This document shows positions 5,650-6,079 of a stretch of DNA of 6,079 nt, piece by piece. The number at the start of each line of letters is the position of its first letter. Position 1 is the first letter of the stretch. The DNA is taken from positions 1-6,079 of the forward strand of contig DUJI01000093.1 in assembly GCA_013329855.1 (NCBI GenBank). The letters run 5' to 3'. Source of the DNA: Thermoplasmata archaeon (lineage in GTDB: Archaea; Thermoplasmatota; Thermoplasmata; RBG-16-68-12). The position numbers and the translations under genes were made by a program. The notes beneath the pieces were generated by a model, which had not been told where the DNA came from, did no database searches, and saw only the letters and a program-made list of their open reading frames with translations.

Positions 5650-6079
5650 AATCGGGAATCGTGAGTTACGGAGCCTACATTCCGAGGTACCGGATCACGC
5701 CCAAGGTGATCGGCGCGGTCTGGGGGAACGACGGGGAGGCCATGGGACGGAACCTGAACATCCGGGCCAAGAGCGTCCCGGGACCCGACGAGGACGTGAT
5801 CACGATCAGCGTCGAGGCCGCGCGGGCCTGCATGGCCAAGGCGGACATCGAGCCCACGGACGTGGGCGCGATCTACGTTGGGAGCGAGTCCCACCCCTAT
5901 GCGGTCAAGCCCACGGCGACCATCGTCGCGGAGGCGATCAGCTCGGCGCCCGTGATGACGGCCGCGGACTTTGAGTTCGCGTGCAAGGCGGGCACGGCCG
6001 CGATCCAGACGACCATGGGCCTGACCCTGTCCCAGATGATGAAGTACGGCCTAGCCATCGGCTCGGACACGAGCCACGG
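5646..6079 (+). CDS. mvaS: Hydroxymethylglutaryl-CoA synthase, archaeal type, N-terminal part (truncated at window end)
   Basis: 144 codons are visible, of about 350 in the archaeal family. The sequence begins with the thiolase-fold start [14 protein letters not shown] and carries family blocks [24 protein letters not shown] and [12 protein letters not shown]. The catalytic cysteine is C113 in FACKAGT and the conserved glutamate is E81 in GSESHPY. The enzyme condenses acetoacetyl-CoA with acetyl-CoA to HMG-CoA, the step before HMG-CoA reductase in the mevalonate route to archaeal isoprenoid lipids. In archaea it can form a complex with acetoacetyl-CoA thiolase and a DUF35 scaffold protein, whose genes usually follow; they would lie beyond the window. 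The ATG overlaps the regulator's TGA (ATGA), so it has no separate promoter here and is probably translated by coupling. All visible catalytic residues are intact. The symbol is that of the bacterial counterpart and is used by function. Confidence 0.96.
   Translation, partial: MKSGIVSYGAYIPRYRITPKVIGAVWGNDGEAMGRNLNIRAKSVPGPDEDVITISVEAARACMAKADIEPTDVGAIYVGSESHPYAVKPTATIVAEAISSAPVMTAADFEFACKAGTAAIQTTMGLTLSQMMKYGLAIGSDTSH

Noticed and set aside
1..6079. Mobile element, CRISPR array, tRNA or rRNA
   Set aside because: I found no transposase-like frame, terminal inverted repeats, regularly spaced repeats or tRNA-like cloverleaf on either strand.

Overview
The window looks like GC-rich archaeal chromosome, most likely from a euryarchaeal lineage of the Thermoplasmatota type; that phylum is inferred, not shown. 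The archaeal signs are an archaeal-type hydroxymethylglutaryl-CoA (HMG-CoA) synthase preceded by an overlapping HTH regulator gene, a two-unit protein disulfide oxidoreductase with two CxxC centres, an Lrp-type regulator fused to a TRASH metal-binding domain, and TATA-like boxes 26-28 nt upstream of several start codons, as expected for leaderless archaeal transcripts. I see no rRNA, tRNA, CRISPR array, insertion sequence or other mobile element.

Layout. Positions 1-127 form a probable divergent promoter region, with the first codons of a possible minus-strand gene at the left edge. Then on the plus strand come an Lrp/AsnC-TRASH regulator (128-739), a four-helix DoxX-family membrane protein (795-1199), a radical SAM protein with an N-terminal B12-binding-like domain (1358-2776) and a 12-helix MFS transporter resembling the fosmidomycin-resistance branch (2833-4077). 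The MFS gene converges on a minus-strand protein disulfide oxidoreductase (4105-4773), with a GC-rich hairpin in the 27-base gap. A 198-base divergent promoter region (4774-4971) separates the oxidoreductase from an XRE-type HTH regulator (4972-5649), whose stop codon overlaps the start of HMG-CoA synthase (5646 to window end, truncated).

How the genes may work together. The right end is the clearest unit: a DNA-binding protein translationally coupled to the committed condensation step of mevalonate synthesis, which supplies archaeal isoprenoid lipids. Its promoter carries a strong TATA box followed by a short palindrome and direct repeat that could be an autoregulatory operator. The left end suggests metal- or redox-linked control by the TRASH regulator. 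The radical SAM and MFS genes are adjacent and co-oriented, and could be an enzyme and exporter pair, but substrate and product cannot be read from the sequence. Most of the window is compact, ordinary archaeal gene content. The open points are the regulator/HMG-CoA synthase switch, the orphan radical SAM enzyme and the truncated divergent partner of the TRASH regulator.
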